Shown here one piece after another: positions 26,894 through 36,089 of a stretch of 64,000 nt of DNA. Source of the stretch: Methyloversatilis universalis (GTDB lineage: Bacteria; Pseudomonadota; Gammaproteobacteria; Methylococcales; Methylococcaceae); the NCBI GenBank assembly GCA_020723665.1, contig DYIL01000011.1, forward strand, positions 1 through 64,000, written 5' to 3'. Position numbers and translations under genes: made by a program. The notes under the pieces were generated by a model. It was given only the letters and a program-made list of their open reading frames with translations, searched no databases and was not told where the DNA came from. Numbering within the stretch: position 1 is the first letter of the stretch; each line of letters begins with the position of its first letter.

Positions 26894-27196
26894 ATGTGCA
26901 TAGGCGTTCCGATGCAAGTCGTTCGAGCGGAACCGTTTCAGGCCTGGTGCAAGGGTGCCGACGGCGAGGCGATGGTCGACATGCGTCTGGTGGGATCGCA
27001 GCCGGAGGGTACCTGGGTATTGACGTTTCTTGGCGCGGCCCGAGAGGTTCTCGAGCCCGAGCGCGCCGCGCAAATTCAAGCTGCGTTGGCGGGACTCCGC
27101 GACGCCATGGCCGGCCATTATGACCCGGCCGCGGCCTTCGCCGACCTGGTGGACCGGGAGCCTCAGCTACCCGACTTCTTGCGGGAGCCGACATGA
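26894..27196 (+). CDS. hupF: HypC/HupF-family hydrogenase chaperone
   Basis: A 100-residue relative of HypC, starting with MCIGVPMQVV, whose second-residue cysteine is essential in the family. HupF keeps HupL competent for maturation, especially under oxygen. It is longer than HypC in this window (82 residues) by a C-terminal extension, as in other HupF proteins. The start at 26894 is preferred over an in-frame ATG at 26861 because it gives the family's MC start and avoids overlap with hupD. It overlaps hupG by four bases. Confidence 0.93.
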   Translation: MCIGVPMQVVRAEPFQAWCKGADGEAMVDMRLVGSQPEGTWVLTFLGAAREVLEPERAAQIQAALAGLRDAMAGHYDPAAAFADLVDREPQLPDFLREPT

Positions 27197-27564
27197 CCCT
27201 GGCGGAAATGTTCGATCGGCTTTCGGGCAGCCCGGCCATTAACTTGGTGGATAGAGAGGGCCTGGCCGAGTTCGCCGCGGCGCATCCGCAATGCCTGGTC
27301 GGTTTTTTCAACGACCCCAAAGCCCATCCGGAGAACGCCGATCTCGCCGTTGTTCTTCCGGAACTGCTGCGCGCGTATCCGTCGCTGCGAGCGGCGGTCT
27401 TGAAACCCGAGGCCGTCGTATCCGTGGCCCGGGACTACGGCGTTGCGGTCTATCCCGCGCTGGTATTCTTGAACGACGGCCAGACATCCAAGATCATGGC
27501 ACGCATACAAGCCTGGACCGATTATCACAGTCAGATCCAGCAATGGCTGGACAGGGAGGGTTAA
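27193..27564 (+). CDS. hupG: HupG/HyaE thioredoxin-like hydrogenase assembly protein
   Basis: A 123-residue HyaE/HupG protein, a thioredoxin fold without the CxxC pair. Visible fold pieces are CLVGFFNDP near residue 35 and VSVARDYGVAVYPALVFLNDGQ near 76 with the cis-proline. The family is proposed to guard the Tat-bound small subunit before export. Its stop shares one base with the hupH start. Confidence 0.9.
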   Translation: MTLAEMFDRLSGSPAINLVDREGLAEFAAAHPQCLVGFFNDPKAHPENADLAVVLPELLRAYPSLRAAVLKPEAVVSVARDYGVAVYPALVFLNDGQTSKIMARIQAWTDYHSQIQQWLDREG

Positions 27565-28412
27565 TGACCATGCTCGAACAGCACAGCCCGGTGGCCACCG
27601 AGAACGCCGCGCCGGTCACGCCTTTTGACGATCCCGAATGCGGCTATCTCGCGATGCCGCAAGGCATGCACAGCTTTTCGATGCCGCTGCCGGGGGAGAT
27701 TCCCGCCAGCCAGGCCGGCATCGCCGTCGTGCGCCGATTGGCCGAGTGCTTGTCCGCCGAGTTGAACGGTATCGATTCGGACCGCATCGATTGCGATTCG
27801 TACGACGAAGAAACCCGCCGTTTTCTCGACCAGGTGTTGGGCGACGGGGAGGTCAGCGCCTTGATCGACGCTGACGATGTGCGCTGGGCGATACGCGAGT
27901 CGGTGTTCATCGGGGTTTGGCGGCTGCGCGAATTCCGCGCCGGAGGAATCGTTCGGGACTATCTCGAAGTCGGCTCGGTTCCGTCGGTGTTGCGGCATGC
28001 CGGAACGTACACGGCCGGCGTCGAACGGCCGCGGTCTTTCCCGGACGGCCTCATGAACGCGCCTTCGCTATTGACGGAGCTGTTCGCCAAATCGGTCGCC
28101 TTCCAGGAAGGACAAAGCGAGGTCATAAATCTGTCGCTGCTGCCGATGACCGAAAACGACCTGGCTTATCTGGTCGAAGTGCTGGGACTGGCCGGCGTGT
28201 CCATATTGTCCAAGGGTTACGGCGACTGCCGCATCCGTCTGACGGGCCTGCCCAATGTGTGGTGGGTCCAGTATTTTAATGTTAGCGACCAAATGATCCT
28301 GAATACCCTGGAAATCACCCCGATTCCGCAAGCGGCGCAGGCCACCCAGGAGGATTTCGAGGATTCGCTGCAGCGGATCGAGGAACTGCTGGCGATGCTG
28401 AAGGATAGCTGA
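27564..28412 (+). CDS. hupH: HupH/HyaF hydrogenase expression protein
   Basis: A 282-residue HyaF/HupH protein needed for assembly of the small subunit's clusters. Landmarks are the low-complexity N-terminus, YLAMPQGMHSF near residue 29, DVRWAIRESVFIGVWRLR near 110 and the C-terminal LPNVWWVQYFNVSDQMILNTLEI near 230, close to the most conserved part of the family. The ATG at 27564 overlaps the hupG stop and follows GGGAGGG. The short rubredoxin gene follows at once. Confidence 0.92.
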   Translation: MTMLEQHSPVATENAAPVTPFDDPECGYLAMPQGMHSFSMPLPGEIPASQAGIAVVRRLAECLSAELNGIDSDRIDCDSYDEETRRFLDQVLGDGEVSALIDADDVRWAIRESVFIGVWRLREFRAGGIVRDYLEVGSVPSVLRHAGTYTAGVERPRSFPDGLMNAPSLLTELFAKSVAFQEGQSEVINLSLLPMTENDLAYLVEVLGLAGVSILSKGYGDCRIRLTGLPNVWWVQYFNVSDQMILNTLEITPIPQAAQATQEDFEDSLQRIEELLAMLKDS

Positions 28413-28414
28413 TC

Positions 28415-28591
28415 GTGGCCGAGGCAACTCGCTTCGAATGTCGCGTCTGCTGGCACGTCTACGATCCGGACGAGGGCGACGTGCAGGCGCAGATTCCGCC
28501 CGGAACTGCCTTTTCCGAACTGCCGGAAAACTGGTGCTGTCCCCGTTGCGACGGGGCGAAATCGGGTTTTCTGCCGTGCTCGGATGGTTAG
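28415..28591 (+). CDS. hupI: Rubredoxin HupI
   Basis: A 58-residue rubredoxin. The four iron ligands are present: FECRVCWHVYDPDEGD at the start and WCCPRCDGAK near residue 40. HupI-type rubredoxins are specific to hydrogenase loci and are implicated in maturation of the small subunit under oxygen. Translation starts at GTG 28415, two bases after the hupH stop. A REP-like hairpin follows before hupK. Confidence 0.93.
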   Translation: MAEATRFECRVCWHVYDPDEGDVQAQIPPGTAFSELPENWCCPRCDGAKSGFLPCSDG

Positions 28592-28620
28592 CGCGTTTTC
28601 CGGTGTGGCGCCAAGATCTT

Positions 28621-28695
28621 CGTAGGTCGGCAATCCTTTGCCGACGAATACCCGCTTGCCGACCTGCTGCGTCGGGAAAGGATTCCCGACCTACG
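28621..28695. repeat. REP-like double palindrome between hupI and hupK
   Basis: The outer arms start CGTAGGTCGG and end CCGACCTACG and pair over 25 bases with two mismatches. Each arm is itself palindromic: GTCGGCAATCCTTTGCCGAC at 28626-28645 and GTCGGGAAAGGATTCCCGAC at 28671-28690. The first is the reverse complement of the copy at 10884-10903. It separates hupSLECDFGHI from hupK-hyp. Confidence 0.75.
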
Positions 28696-28785
28696 ACTGT
28701 TCGGGAGATCAGCGCTGATACGGTCGTTTTTATTGATAGCCGAACCGTCGCGCGGTCGTGATTTACCGTTGCTCTGGGGTGGCCG

Positions 28786-29973
28786 TTGAGCACTAACATC
28801 GGCACCGCGGAACTGCTGATTCGCTGCGGCATTTCCTCCGAAACGATCGTGTCCGTGAGCATCACGCCAAGGCCGCTCCTTCCGGTCGAGCGCCTGGCGC
28901 TGGGCAAACCGCCGGAAGCGGTGCCCACGCTCTTCGGGCGGCTGTTTTCCCTCTGCCCGAAGGCGCACGCCAAGGCCGCGGCTAGGGCGCTGGAAGATGC
29001 GCTGGATATTTCCGTATCGCCGAATCTGGAGCGGCTTAGGGACTTGCAGACCACGGTGGAACGGGTTCGCGAACTGAGTCTGAATCTGCTGTTGGCGTCC
29101 GACGGACGAATTTCCCCTTGGCCGCCCCGTTTGATCACCCTGTGTCGGCGTTTGATCGCGGCACTCGGAGGCGATGCCGTGCACTGGCCGGCAGCGCCTT
29201 TCGAACCGAATGCCGCTGAATTACGTGTCGGGGCGACCGAGCTCGAGGCTCTAGTGAGTCATTTGCTGGGCGGTCTGTGGCATACGCCGCAGCCAGACCT
29301 GGAAGCGGTCCGGCATTGGCTGGAGCACGATACATGCGCGGCAGTGGCGTGGATGCGACCCGCATTACAGCCCGGCTGGCCCGATTTCGGCCGCTGCGCA
29401 GTGGATGCGCTGCCGGCATTCTCCGATCCGATGCTGAAAGCGGCGCTCGGACCGGGATCGATGCGCGTGAGTCCGACATGTCCGGAATGGGACGAGCTAC
29501 CGCGCGAGACCGGCTGTTTGGTCCGCCAGAGTTCGGCCCCGCTGATACGGGAGGCCTTGGCGGTTTACGGCAAGGGCTTGTTCACCCGCATGCTGGCGCG
29601 GATGGTCGAATTGAAATCGCTGGTCCGCAGTTTGATCGAGGGTATCGAACAGCTTGCGCCGATCGAACCCGGCTCGCTGCCGGGTCGTACCGGCGGTATC
29701 GGCGTCGCGCAAACCGAGGCGGCACGGGGCCGCCTCATACATCGCGTCGAGGTGGCCGACGGTCGCGTTTGCGATTATCGTATTCTGGCGCCGACGGACT
29801 GGAATTTTCATCCCCGCGGCCTGGTATACCGGGCGCTGCTGGGCGCGGCGGTCGGCGATGCGGATTCGGCTAAGGCACGGATCGAAGCGTTTTTGCGGGT
29901 CGTGGACCCTTGCGTCGACCATCGGCTGATTCTGGAGCCGGCCGAACGGCCCGTCCCAACCCCTTTGTTTTGA
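28786..29973 (+). CDS. hupK: HupK, degenerate large-subunit-like maturation protein
   Basis: A 395-residue protein related to the large subunit but without its metal site. Where HupL has [11 protein letters not shown] this protein has FSLCPKAHAKA (followed by a similar AARALEDAL), and where HupL has DPCLACSTH it has DPCVDHRL. HupK is proposed to act as a scaffold that receives the Fe(CN)2CO group before HupL. The likely start is TTG 28786 (MSTNIGTAEL); no ATG fits. It ends one base before hypA. Confidence 0.87.
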   Translation: MSTNIGTAELLIRCGISSETIVSVSITPRPLLPVERLALGKPPEAVPTLFGRLFSLCPKAHAKAAARALEDALDISVSPNLERLRDLQTTVERVRELSLNLLLASDGRISPWPPRLITLCRRLIAALGGDAVHWPAAPFEPNAAELRVGATELEALVSHLLGGLWHTPQPDLEAVRHWLEHDTCAAVAWMRPALQPGWPDFGRCAVDALPAFSDPMLKAALGPGSMRVSPTCPEWDELPRETGCLVRQSSAPLIREALAVYGKGLFTRMLARMVELKSLVRSLIEGIEQLAPIEPGSLPGRTGGIGVAQTEAARGRLIHRVEVADGRVCDYRILAPTDWNFHPRGLVYRALLGAAVGDADSAKARIEAFLRVVDPCVDHRLILEPAERPVPTPLF

Positions 29974-29974
29974 C

Positions 29975-30316
29975 ATGCACGAGCTATCCCTCTGCCAAGG
30001 CATCATCGATATCCTGGAGACCGAAGCAAGCAAGCAGCACTTTGCGCGGGTGCGGAAGGTCAGACTGTTAGTCGGCCCTCTCGCGGGGGGCGATCGTGCA
30101 ACCTTGAGCTTCGGCTTCGACGCGGTGAGCCGGGACACGATCGCCGAAGGAGCGGAACTGGAATTCGTCGATACGCCGGGTCTGGCCTGGTGTTTTGCTT
30201 GCGATCGTACGGTGGAAATCGCGCACTATTACGACCCGTGTCCCGCATGCGGCGGGCATCGCCTGAAAGTGACCGGGGGCGAGGAATTCAGAATTCTCGA
30301 TTTGGAGGTGGAATAA
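29975..30316 (+). CDS. hypA: Hydrogenase nickel incorporation protein HypA
   Basis: HypA delivers nickel to the large subunit with HypB. It begins MHELSLCQG, whose His2 and Glu3 bind nickel, and the zinc site is CFACDRTVEI near residue 73 and CPACGGHRL near 90. The 113-residue length is standard. The hypB ATG follows two bases after the stop. Confidence 0.97.
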   Translation: MHELSLCQGIIDILETEASKQHFARVRKVRLLVGPLAGGDRATLSFGFDAVSRDTIAEGAELEFVDTPGLAWCFACDRTVEIAHYYDPCPACGGHRLKVTGGEEFRILDLEVE

Positions 30317-30318
30317 GC

Positions 30319-31191
30319 ATGTGTACCGTTTGCGGCTGCGGCGAAGCCGATCAGCACCATCACCCTCACGTCCACGATTCGGAGCATGAGCATACCCACG
30401 ATCACGACCATCGCCATGGTCATCACCATCATCATCACGGCCGCGGCCCTGCCGGACTGAGTATCGACGGCCTCAGCCAGGAGCGCATCGTTCGCATCGA
30501 ACAGGACATCCTCGGCCGCAACGACGCCCATGCCCGCGGCAACCGGCAATTTTTCGAAAGCCACGGCATTCTGGCCCTGAACCTGCTTTCGAGCCCCGGG
30601 TCCGGTAAGACCACGTTGCTCGAGCGCAGCATCGCGGATCTCAAGGAGCGGTTCGACGTCAGCGTGATCGAAGGCGACCAGCAGACCGAGAACGATGCGG
30701 AACGCATACGCGCCAGCGGCGTTCCGGTCTTGCAGATCAATACCGGCAAGGGCTGTCACCTGGACGCGCACATGGTCGGCCACGGCGTGCAGGATCTGAA
30801 ACCCGCCGATTACGGCATCCTGTTCATCGAGAACGTCGGCAATCTGGTCTGCCCGGCCATGTTCGATCTCGGCGAAGCGGCGCGCGTGGTCATACTCTCG
30901 GTCACCGAGGGAGAGGACAAACCGCTGAAATACCCGGACATGTTCCACCGCGCCGATCTGGTCCTGATCAACAAGATCGATCTGTTGCCGTATCTGCGTT
31001 TCGACCTCGAGCGCTGTCTCGGCTATTTACAGCAGGTCAATCCGGAGGTGGAGACCATCCGGGTGTCGGCTACCGCGGGCGACGGGATGGACCGGTGGTA
31101 CGGATGGCTGGAACGACGCCGCAAGGCGCTGTTGGCCGAACGGCTGGCGGGACTGGAGCGTCAGGCCGCGGCGATTCGGGCACAGATTTGA
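30319..31191 (+). CDS. hypB: Hydrogenase nickel incorporation GTPase HypB
   Basis: HypB is the GTPase that drives nickel insertion. The 290-residue protein starts MCTVCGCGE, a high-affinity nickel motif, followed by a histidine-rich stretch at about residues 12-40 that can store nickel. The GTPase motifs are SSPGSGKTTLLE near residue 95, GDQQTENDA, ENVGNLVCP and NKIDLLPYL. The start is ATG 30319. The stop overlaps the TTG start proposed for hypF. Confidence 0.97.
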   Translation: MCTVCGCGEADQHHHPHVHDSEHEHTHDHDHRHGHHHHHHGRGPAGLSIDGLSQERIVRIEQDILGRNDAHARGNRQFFESHGILALNLLSSPGSGKTTLLERSIADLKERFDVSVIEGDQQTENDAERIRASGVPVLQINTGKGCHLDAHMVGHGVQDLKPADYGILFIENVGNLVCPAMFDLGEAARVVILSVTEGEDKPLKYPDMFHRADLVLINKIDLLPYLRFDLERCLGYLQQVNPEVETIRVSATAGDGMDRWYGWLERRRKALLAERLAGLERQAAAIRAQI

Positions 31192-33497
31192 GCGTTGCCG
31201 CCGAGGCCGGACGGCAGCGCCGGCGGCTGACACTGAGCGGCCTGGTGCAGGGCGTGGGCATGCGGCCTTTCGTCTATCGCCTGGCGCGAGAGCTGGGCCT
31301 GGCCGGCCGGGTATCCAACGGCCCGGAAGGGGTGATCATCGAGGCGGAAGGCGACGCGCCGGCTTTGGCGGCGTTCGAAATCCGCCTGAAGCGCGACTGT
31401 CCGCCGCCGGCCGACATCGTCGATTGTATCGTGCAAAGTATTCCCGCCATCGGCGATCAGGGTTTCCGGGTCGAAGCGAGCCGCGCCGATGGCGCCATAA
31501 TAGCCCCATTCGCTCTGCCGGACTTGGCTCCATGCCCGACCTGCCTTCGGGAACTGTTCGATCCCGGCAACCGCCGATACCGTTATCCCTTCGTCAGCTG
31601 CACCCACTGCGGCCCTCGCTACAGCATCCTGGACGCCTTGCCGTTCGACCGCGAACGCACCGCCATGGCGGGCTTTCCGTTGTGTGCGGATTGCCTGGCG
31701 GAGTACCGCGACCCTTCAGATCGGCGTTTTCACGCCCAAACCACCTGCTGCCCGAACTGCGGCCCGACCTTGACATTCTTGGACGCCTCCGGGCGCACGC
31801 TGGCGCATGGCGACGAGGCGTTGTTGCAAGCCGTCGCACGCTTGCGGCAGGGACAGGTGTTGGCGCTTCAAGGCGTAGGCGGATTTCAGTTGCTGGTCGA
31901 TGCGGCGAATGAAGAAGCGGTGCAGCGCCTGCGCGAACGTAAACACCGGCCTCACAAGCCTTTGGCGCTGATGGTGGCTGACCTCGCGGCGGCACGCGAG
32001 CTTTGCGATGTGACCGAGACCGAAAAGCGGCTGCTGACGTCATCGGCAGCCCCCGTCGTGCTACTGCGCCGCCGCGGAGCGTCCGGGTCGATCGCCTCCG
32101 GCATTGCGCCGGGACAGAATCGCTTAGGGCTAATGCTGCCGGCCTCGCCCGTGCACCATCTGTTGGCGCGGGATTTCGGCGCGCCGCTGGTCTGCACTAG
32201 CGGCAACCGGAGCAGCGAGCCGATCTGCATCGCGCCCGAGGAGGCCCTGCATCGCCTAGCCGGTATCGCCGACGGTTTCCTGGTGCACGACAGGCCGATA
32301 CGCCAGCCTTTGGACGACTCCGTGATTCGGATCGCCGACGGGAAGCCCCTGATGCTGCGGCGCGCCCGCGGCTATGTGCCGCTCCCGGTGGCCCTGGATA
32401 CAGACACGCCGCCGATCCTGGCCGCGGGCGGGCATCTCAAGAACACGGTTGCCTATGCGGACGGCAGGCGCGTGATCCTGAGCCAGCATCTCGGCGATCT
32501 CGACACGGCGGAATCGCTGGAGCGCCATCGCGCCACGGCCGAGTTGCTTCCGCGCCTGTTCGGCCGTTCGCCTCGGTCGGTCGTGTGTGATCGACATGCG
32601 GATTACGCCGCCACCCGTTGGGCCGAAAGCACTGGCCTGCCGCTGCGGCGCGTGCCTCACCATCTTGCCCACGCGCTGGCCTGCATGGCCGAGCACGGTT
32701 TGAAACCACCGGTTCTCGCCGTGACCTGGGACGGGCTAGGGCTGGGTGAAGACGGCACGCTGTGGGGCGGAGAATTTTTGCGCATGGCCCTAAACGGTCA
32801 TCGCCGCATTGCCAGCCTGCTGCCGTTGCGCCTTCCCGGGGGCGAACGCGCAATCAAGGATCCGCGGCGATCGGCTTTGAGCGTGCTGCACGCGCTGTAC
32901 GGCGGAGAGACGCCGGATCGTTTGCCCACGACCTTGAAATCCCGACTGGAACCGGGAACCCTGACCCTATTGTTGCGGTTGCTGCAAACCGGCACGCAAT
33001 CCCCGGAGTGCAGCAGTGCCGGGCGATTGTTCGATGCGGCCGCGAGTCTTTTGGGACTGTGCCGGGGCATCAGTTTCGAAGGGCAAGCGGCGATGGCGTT
33101 GGAGGCCGCTGCGGAGCGAGGTGGGGAGGGCGACGCGACGATTTACCCGGTGCCCGTGATCGACGGCGAACCGAAACGGCTGGACTGGCGTCCCTTGTTC
33201 CGGGCGCTGTTGGACGATTACGCGGCCGGCGTGCCGGCGACTGCGCTCGCCTTGCGGTTTCATGCCAGCCTTGCGGCTGCCGTAGCAGCCATTGCGGCTA
33301 CAGAGTCGATTCCCACCGTCGTTCTGGCCGGTGGCTGTTTTCAGAACAGCCTGCTGCTGGAATTGTGCGCAGAACGGCTGCGCCATGCCGGCTTACGGGT
33401 ATACTGGCCGGAGCAGATCCCCCCCAACGACGGCGGCTTGGCGCTGGGCCAGATTGCCGCCGCGACATTTTCCGAGGAGCTTCTCACATGTGTTTAG
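31188..33497 (+). CDS. hypF: Carbamoyltransferase HypF
   Basis: HypF makes the cyanide ligands of the active site from carbamoyl phosphate, working with HypE. Domains in order in the 769-residue protein: acylphosphatase (LSGLVQGVGMRPFVYRLA, about 15-32), two zinc fingers (CPTCLRELFDPGNRRY and CADCLAEYRDPSDRRF, about 115-190), YrdC-like (RKHRPHKPLALMV, about 250-420) and the Kae1-like carbamoyltransferase (HHLAHALACMAEHG near 490). I take TTG 31188, which gives a four-base overlap with hypB; an upstream ATG would lie deep in hypB. Confidence 0.95.
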   Translation: MSVAAEAGRQRRRLTLSGLVQGVGMRPFVYRLARELGLAGRVSNGPEGVIIEAEGDAPALAAFEIRLKRDCPPPADIVDCIVQSIPAIGDQGFRVEASRADGAIIAPFALPDLAPCPTCLRELFDPGNRRYRYPFVSCTHCGPRYSILDALPFDRERTAMAGFPLCADCLAEYRDPSDRRFHAQTTCCPNCGPTLTFLDASGRTLAHGDEALLQAVARLRQGQVLALQGVGGFQLLVDAANEEAVQRLRERKHRPHKPLALMVADLAAARELCDVTETEKRLLTSSAAPVVLLRRRGASGSIASGIAPGQNRLGLMLPASPVHHLLARDFGAPLVCTSGNRSSEPICIAPEEALHRLAGIADGFLVHDRPIRQPLDDSVIRIADGKPLMLRRARGYVPLPVALDTDTPPILAAGGHLKNTVAYADGRRVILSQHLGDLDTAESLERHRATAELLPRLFGRSPRSVVCDRHADYAATRWAESTGLPLRRVPHHLAHALACMAEHGLKPPVLAVTWDGLGLGEDGTLWGGEFLRMALNGHRRIASLLPLRLPGGERAIKDPRRSALSVLHALYGGETPDRLPTTLKSRLEPGTLTLLLRLLQTGTQSPECSSAGRLFDAAASLLGLCRGISFEGQAAMALEAAAERGGEGDATIYPVPVIDGEPKRLDWRPLFRALLDDYAAGVPATALALRFHASLAAAVAAIAATESIPTVVLAGGCFQNSLLLELCAERLRHAGLRVYWPEQIPPNDGGLALGQIAAATFSEELLTCV

Positions 33498-33736
33498 CCG
33501 TACCCGGTCAGATCCTGTCCATCGAACAGGCCGACGACCCCTTGCTGCGATCAGGGCGGGTCGATTTCGGCGGCGTGGTCAAGGTGGTGAACCTGGCCTA
33601 TGTGCCGGAAGCCGAAGTCGGCGATTACGTCATCGTTCATGCCGGTTTCGCGATTTCGCGCCTGGACGAGGCCGAGGCGCAGGCGGTGCTGAAAGAGATT
33701 GCCGCATTGGAGGACGTAAGCCATGAAATATCGTGA
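33488..33736 (+). CDS. hypC: Hydrogenase assembly chaperone HypC
   Basis: HypC carries the iron with its ligands from HypD to the large subunit. The 82-residue protein begins [12 protein letters not shown] with the essential Cys2, and continues with [29 protein letters not shown] split over residues 28-56. It overlaps hypF by ten bases and hypD by fourteen. HupF upstream is its paralogue; the two are not duplicates of each other's function. Confidence 0.97.
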   Translation: MCLAVPGQILSIEQADDPLLRSGRVDFGGVVKVVNLAYVPEAEVGDYVIVHAGFAISRLDEAEAQAVLKEIAALEDVSHEIS

Positions 33737-34814
33737 CGAATACCGCGATGCCGCGTCGGTCAAGGCTCTGGCCGACGCCATCGCGCGCCGGCAGACCCGG
33801 CCCTGGACACTGATGGAAGTCTGCGGCGGGCAGACCCATTCCATCGTCAAGCACGGCCTGGACCGCTTGCTGCCGCCGTCGCTGAGCCTGATCCACGGCC
33901 CCGGCTGCCCGGTTTGCGTGACCCCGGAGGCGATCATCGATCAAGCGCTGGAGCTGGCGGCCCGGCCCGACGTCATCTTCTGTTCCTTCGGCGACATGCT
34001 GCGGGTGCCGGGTTCGCAACACGACTTGTTGACGGTCAGGGCCCGCGGCGGCGACGTGCGCATGGTTTATTCGCCTCTGGATGCGCTGAATCTGGTCCGG
34101 GAGAATCCGGAACGCCAGGTGGTGTTTTTCGCCGTGGGTTTCGAAACCACCGCGCCGACGACCGCGATGGCCGTGCTGCAGGCGCAGCGCTTCGGTGTCC
34201 GGAACTTCTCGCTGCTGGTCGCCCATGTCCGGGTGCCGCCCGCGGTGGAAACCCTGCTATCGGCGCCGGACAACCGGGTCGACGGTCTGTTGGCGGCGGG
34301 TCATGTTTGCGCGGTGATGGGCTATACCGAATACGAGCCGATAGCCGCCCGTTTTCGCGCACCCATCGTGGTGACCGGGTTCGAGCCCCTGGACATCCTG
34401 CGCGGCGTCCTGAGCTGCGTGGAGCAACTGGAAGAAGGCCGCGCCGAGGTGGAAAACCGCTACGGACGCGCGGTAACTCGGGAGGGCAATCGGCCGGCTC
34501 AAGCACTGATGAATCAGGTTTTCGAACCCGTCACGCTGAGCTGGCGCGGCCTGGATGCTATCGCCGACAGCGGCCTGGGATTGCGTCCCGAGTTCGCCGA
34601 GTTCGATGCGGTAAGGCGTTTCGAGTTGTCCGCACCGAGGACCGCCAGTGCCGGTCCGTGCCGTAGCGGCGATGTTCTGACCGGACGCCTGAAACCGTTC
34701 GAGTGCCCTGCCTTCGGCAAGGCCTGCACGCCCGAACATCCCCTGGGCGCGACCATGGTGTCGTCGGAAGGGGCCTGCGCCGCTTATTACCGCTATCGCC
34801 GCGATGCCGCCTGA
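33723..34814 (+). CDS. hypD: Hydrogenase maturation protein HypD
   Basis: HypD is the Fe-S scaffold on which the Fe(CN)2CO group is built with HypC. Family motifs in the 363-residue protein are [16 protein letters not shown] near residue 35, [15 protein letters not shown] near 58, [14 protein letters not shown] near 137 and the C-terminal cysteine cluster with [34 protein letters not shown] split over 317-350. All conserved cysteines appear present. It overlaps the hypE start. Confidence 0.97.
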   Translation: MKYRDEYRDAASVKALADAIARRQTRPWTLMEVCGGQTHSIVKHGLDRLLPPSLSLIHGPGCPVCVTPEAIIDQALELAARPDVIFCSFGDMLRVPGSQHDLLTVRARGGDVRMVYSPLDALNLVRENPERQVVFFAVGFETTAPTTAMAVLQAQRFGVRNFSLLVAHVRVPPAVETLLSAPDNRVDGLLAAGHVCAVMGYTEYEPIAARFRAPIVVTGFEPLDILRGVLSCVEQLEEGRAEVENRYGRAVTREGNRPAQALMNQVFEPVTLSWRGLDAIADSGLGLRPEFAEFDAVRRFELSAPRTASAGPCRSGDVLTGRLKPFECPAFGKACTPEHPLGATMVSSEGACAAYYRYRRDAA

Positions 34815-35868
34815 AGCCATGAGCGACGACACCCGATTGATCTGCCCGACGCCCATAGGCCAGTACGCCCAGATCGTCATGGCCCACGGCGGCGGCGGCC
34901 GCCTCATGCAACAATTGCTGGAGCGCCTGATACGGCCGGCCTTTGCCAATCCGCACCTGGACCAGCGCCACGACAGCGCGGTCTTGGACGTGGGCGGCAA
35001 GCGGCTGGCCTTCACCACCGACGGTTACGTGGTCAAGCCGCTGTTCTTCCCCGGCGGCGACATCGGCAAGCTGGCGGTGTGCGGCACCTTGAACGATCTC
35101 GCGATGAGCGGCGCGAAGCCCTTGTTCCTGAGCGCCGCGCTGGTGATCGAGGAAGGTTTCCCGGTCGATGATCTGGGGCGCGTGCTGGCCAGCATGAACG
35201 CCGCGGCGCAGGCGGCGGGAACGGCGATCGTCACCGGCGACACCAAGGTGGTCGAAAACGGCAAGGGGGACGGGCTGTACATCGCGACCAGCGGCATCGG
35301 CCTGATCGAACATGACCTGCAAATAGCCCCCGCCGGCATTCGGGAAGGCGATGCGATCCTGCTGAGCGGCGACATCGGCCGCCATGGCGTCGCGATCATC
35401 GCCGAGCGGGAAGGGCTGGGCTTCGAAACCGCCGTCGAAAGCGATTGCGCGGACCTGTCCGGGCTGGTGGGGCAATTGCTGGCGGCCGGCGTGGAACTGC
35501 ACTGCCTGCGCGATCTGACCCGCGGCGGGCTGGCGGCGACGGTGCTGGAGCTGGCCAGGGACGCCGGGTTCGACATGGAGCTGAACGAGGGCGCCATACC
35601 GGTAACGCCGCCGGTGCGCGGCGCCTGCGAAATCCTCGGTTTCGACCCGCTCTACGTGGCCAACGAAGGCCGCATGGTCCTGTTCGTACCGGCGAACGCC
35701 GTCGACCTGGCGCTGGACGTGCTGCACGCCCATCCTTTGGGGCGCGATGCGTCTCTCATCGGGCGGGTCGGCACGGCGGGCGCAGGGCGAGTCGCCCTGC
35801 GCAACCCATACGGCATCGTCCGCGTGCTCGACCTTCCGAGCGGCGAGCAACTGCCGAGGATTTGTTGA
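34804..35868 (+). CDS. hypE: Hydrogenase maturation protein HypE
   Basis: HypE dehydrates the carbamoyl group handed on by HypF to make a thiocyanate on its C-terminal cysteine. The protein ends LPRIC, the invariant C-terminus. The PurM-like ATP-binding part shows [14 protein letters not shown] near residue 22, [20 protein letters not shown] near 96, [15 protein letters not shown] and [18 protein letters not shown] 34804 overlaps hypD by eleven bases; ATG 34819 is an equally possible start. It is the last gene of the locus, followed by a REP-like repeat. Confidence 0.96.
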   Translation: MPPEAMSDDTRLICPTPIGQYAQIVMAHGGGGRLMQQLLERLIRPAFANPHLDQRHDSAVLDVGGKRLAFTTDGYVVKPLFFPGGDIGKLAVCGTLNDLAMSGAKPLFLSAALVIEEGFPVDDLGRVLASMNAAAQAAGTAIVTGDTKVVENGKGDGLYIATSGIGLIEHDLQIAPAGIREGDAILLSGDIGRHGVAIIAEREGLGFETAVESDCADLSGLVGQLLAAGVELHCLRDLTRGGLAATVLELARDAGFDMELNEGAIPVTPPVRGACEILGFDPLYVANEGRMVLFVPANAVDLALDVLHAHPLGRDASLIGRVGTAGAGRVALRNPYGIVRVLDLPSGEQLPRIC

Positions 35869-35907
35869 GTGCTCGTCAGCACTGAGCCACGCTAGGGTCG
35901 GAGTAAA

Positions 35908-35987
35908 TAGCCCGGATGCAACGCAGTGAAGTCCGGGAAGGTCGGAGCACCGCTTATCCCGGATTCCGCAAGGCTTCATCCGGGCTA
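35908..35987. repeat. REP-like inverted repeat after hypE
   Basis: TAGCCCGGATG (35908-35918) is exactly complementary to CATCCGGGCTA (35977-35987). Inside are AACGCAGTGAAGTCCGGG and TCCCGGATTCCGCAAGG words common in proteobacterial REP elements. A second small inverted pair, GCTGGG/CCCAGC, follows at about 36008-36030. It may stabilise or end the hyp transcript. Confidence 0.65.
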
Positions 35988-36089
35988 CGCTGACTGGCTG
36001 AAAATGCTGGGTTTCGTCCGTCAGCCCAGCCTACATTTTCGGCTTTTACGACACCTTCGAAAGCCCTCGAACAAGACTTTTCCTAAAGC

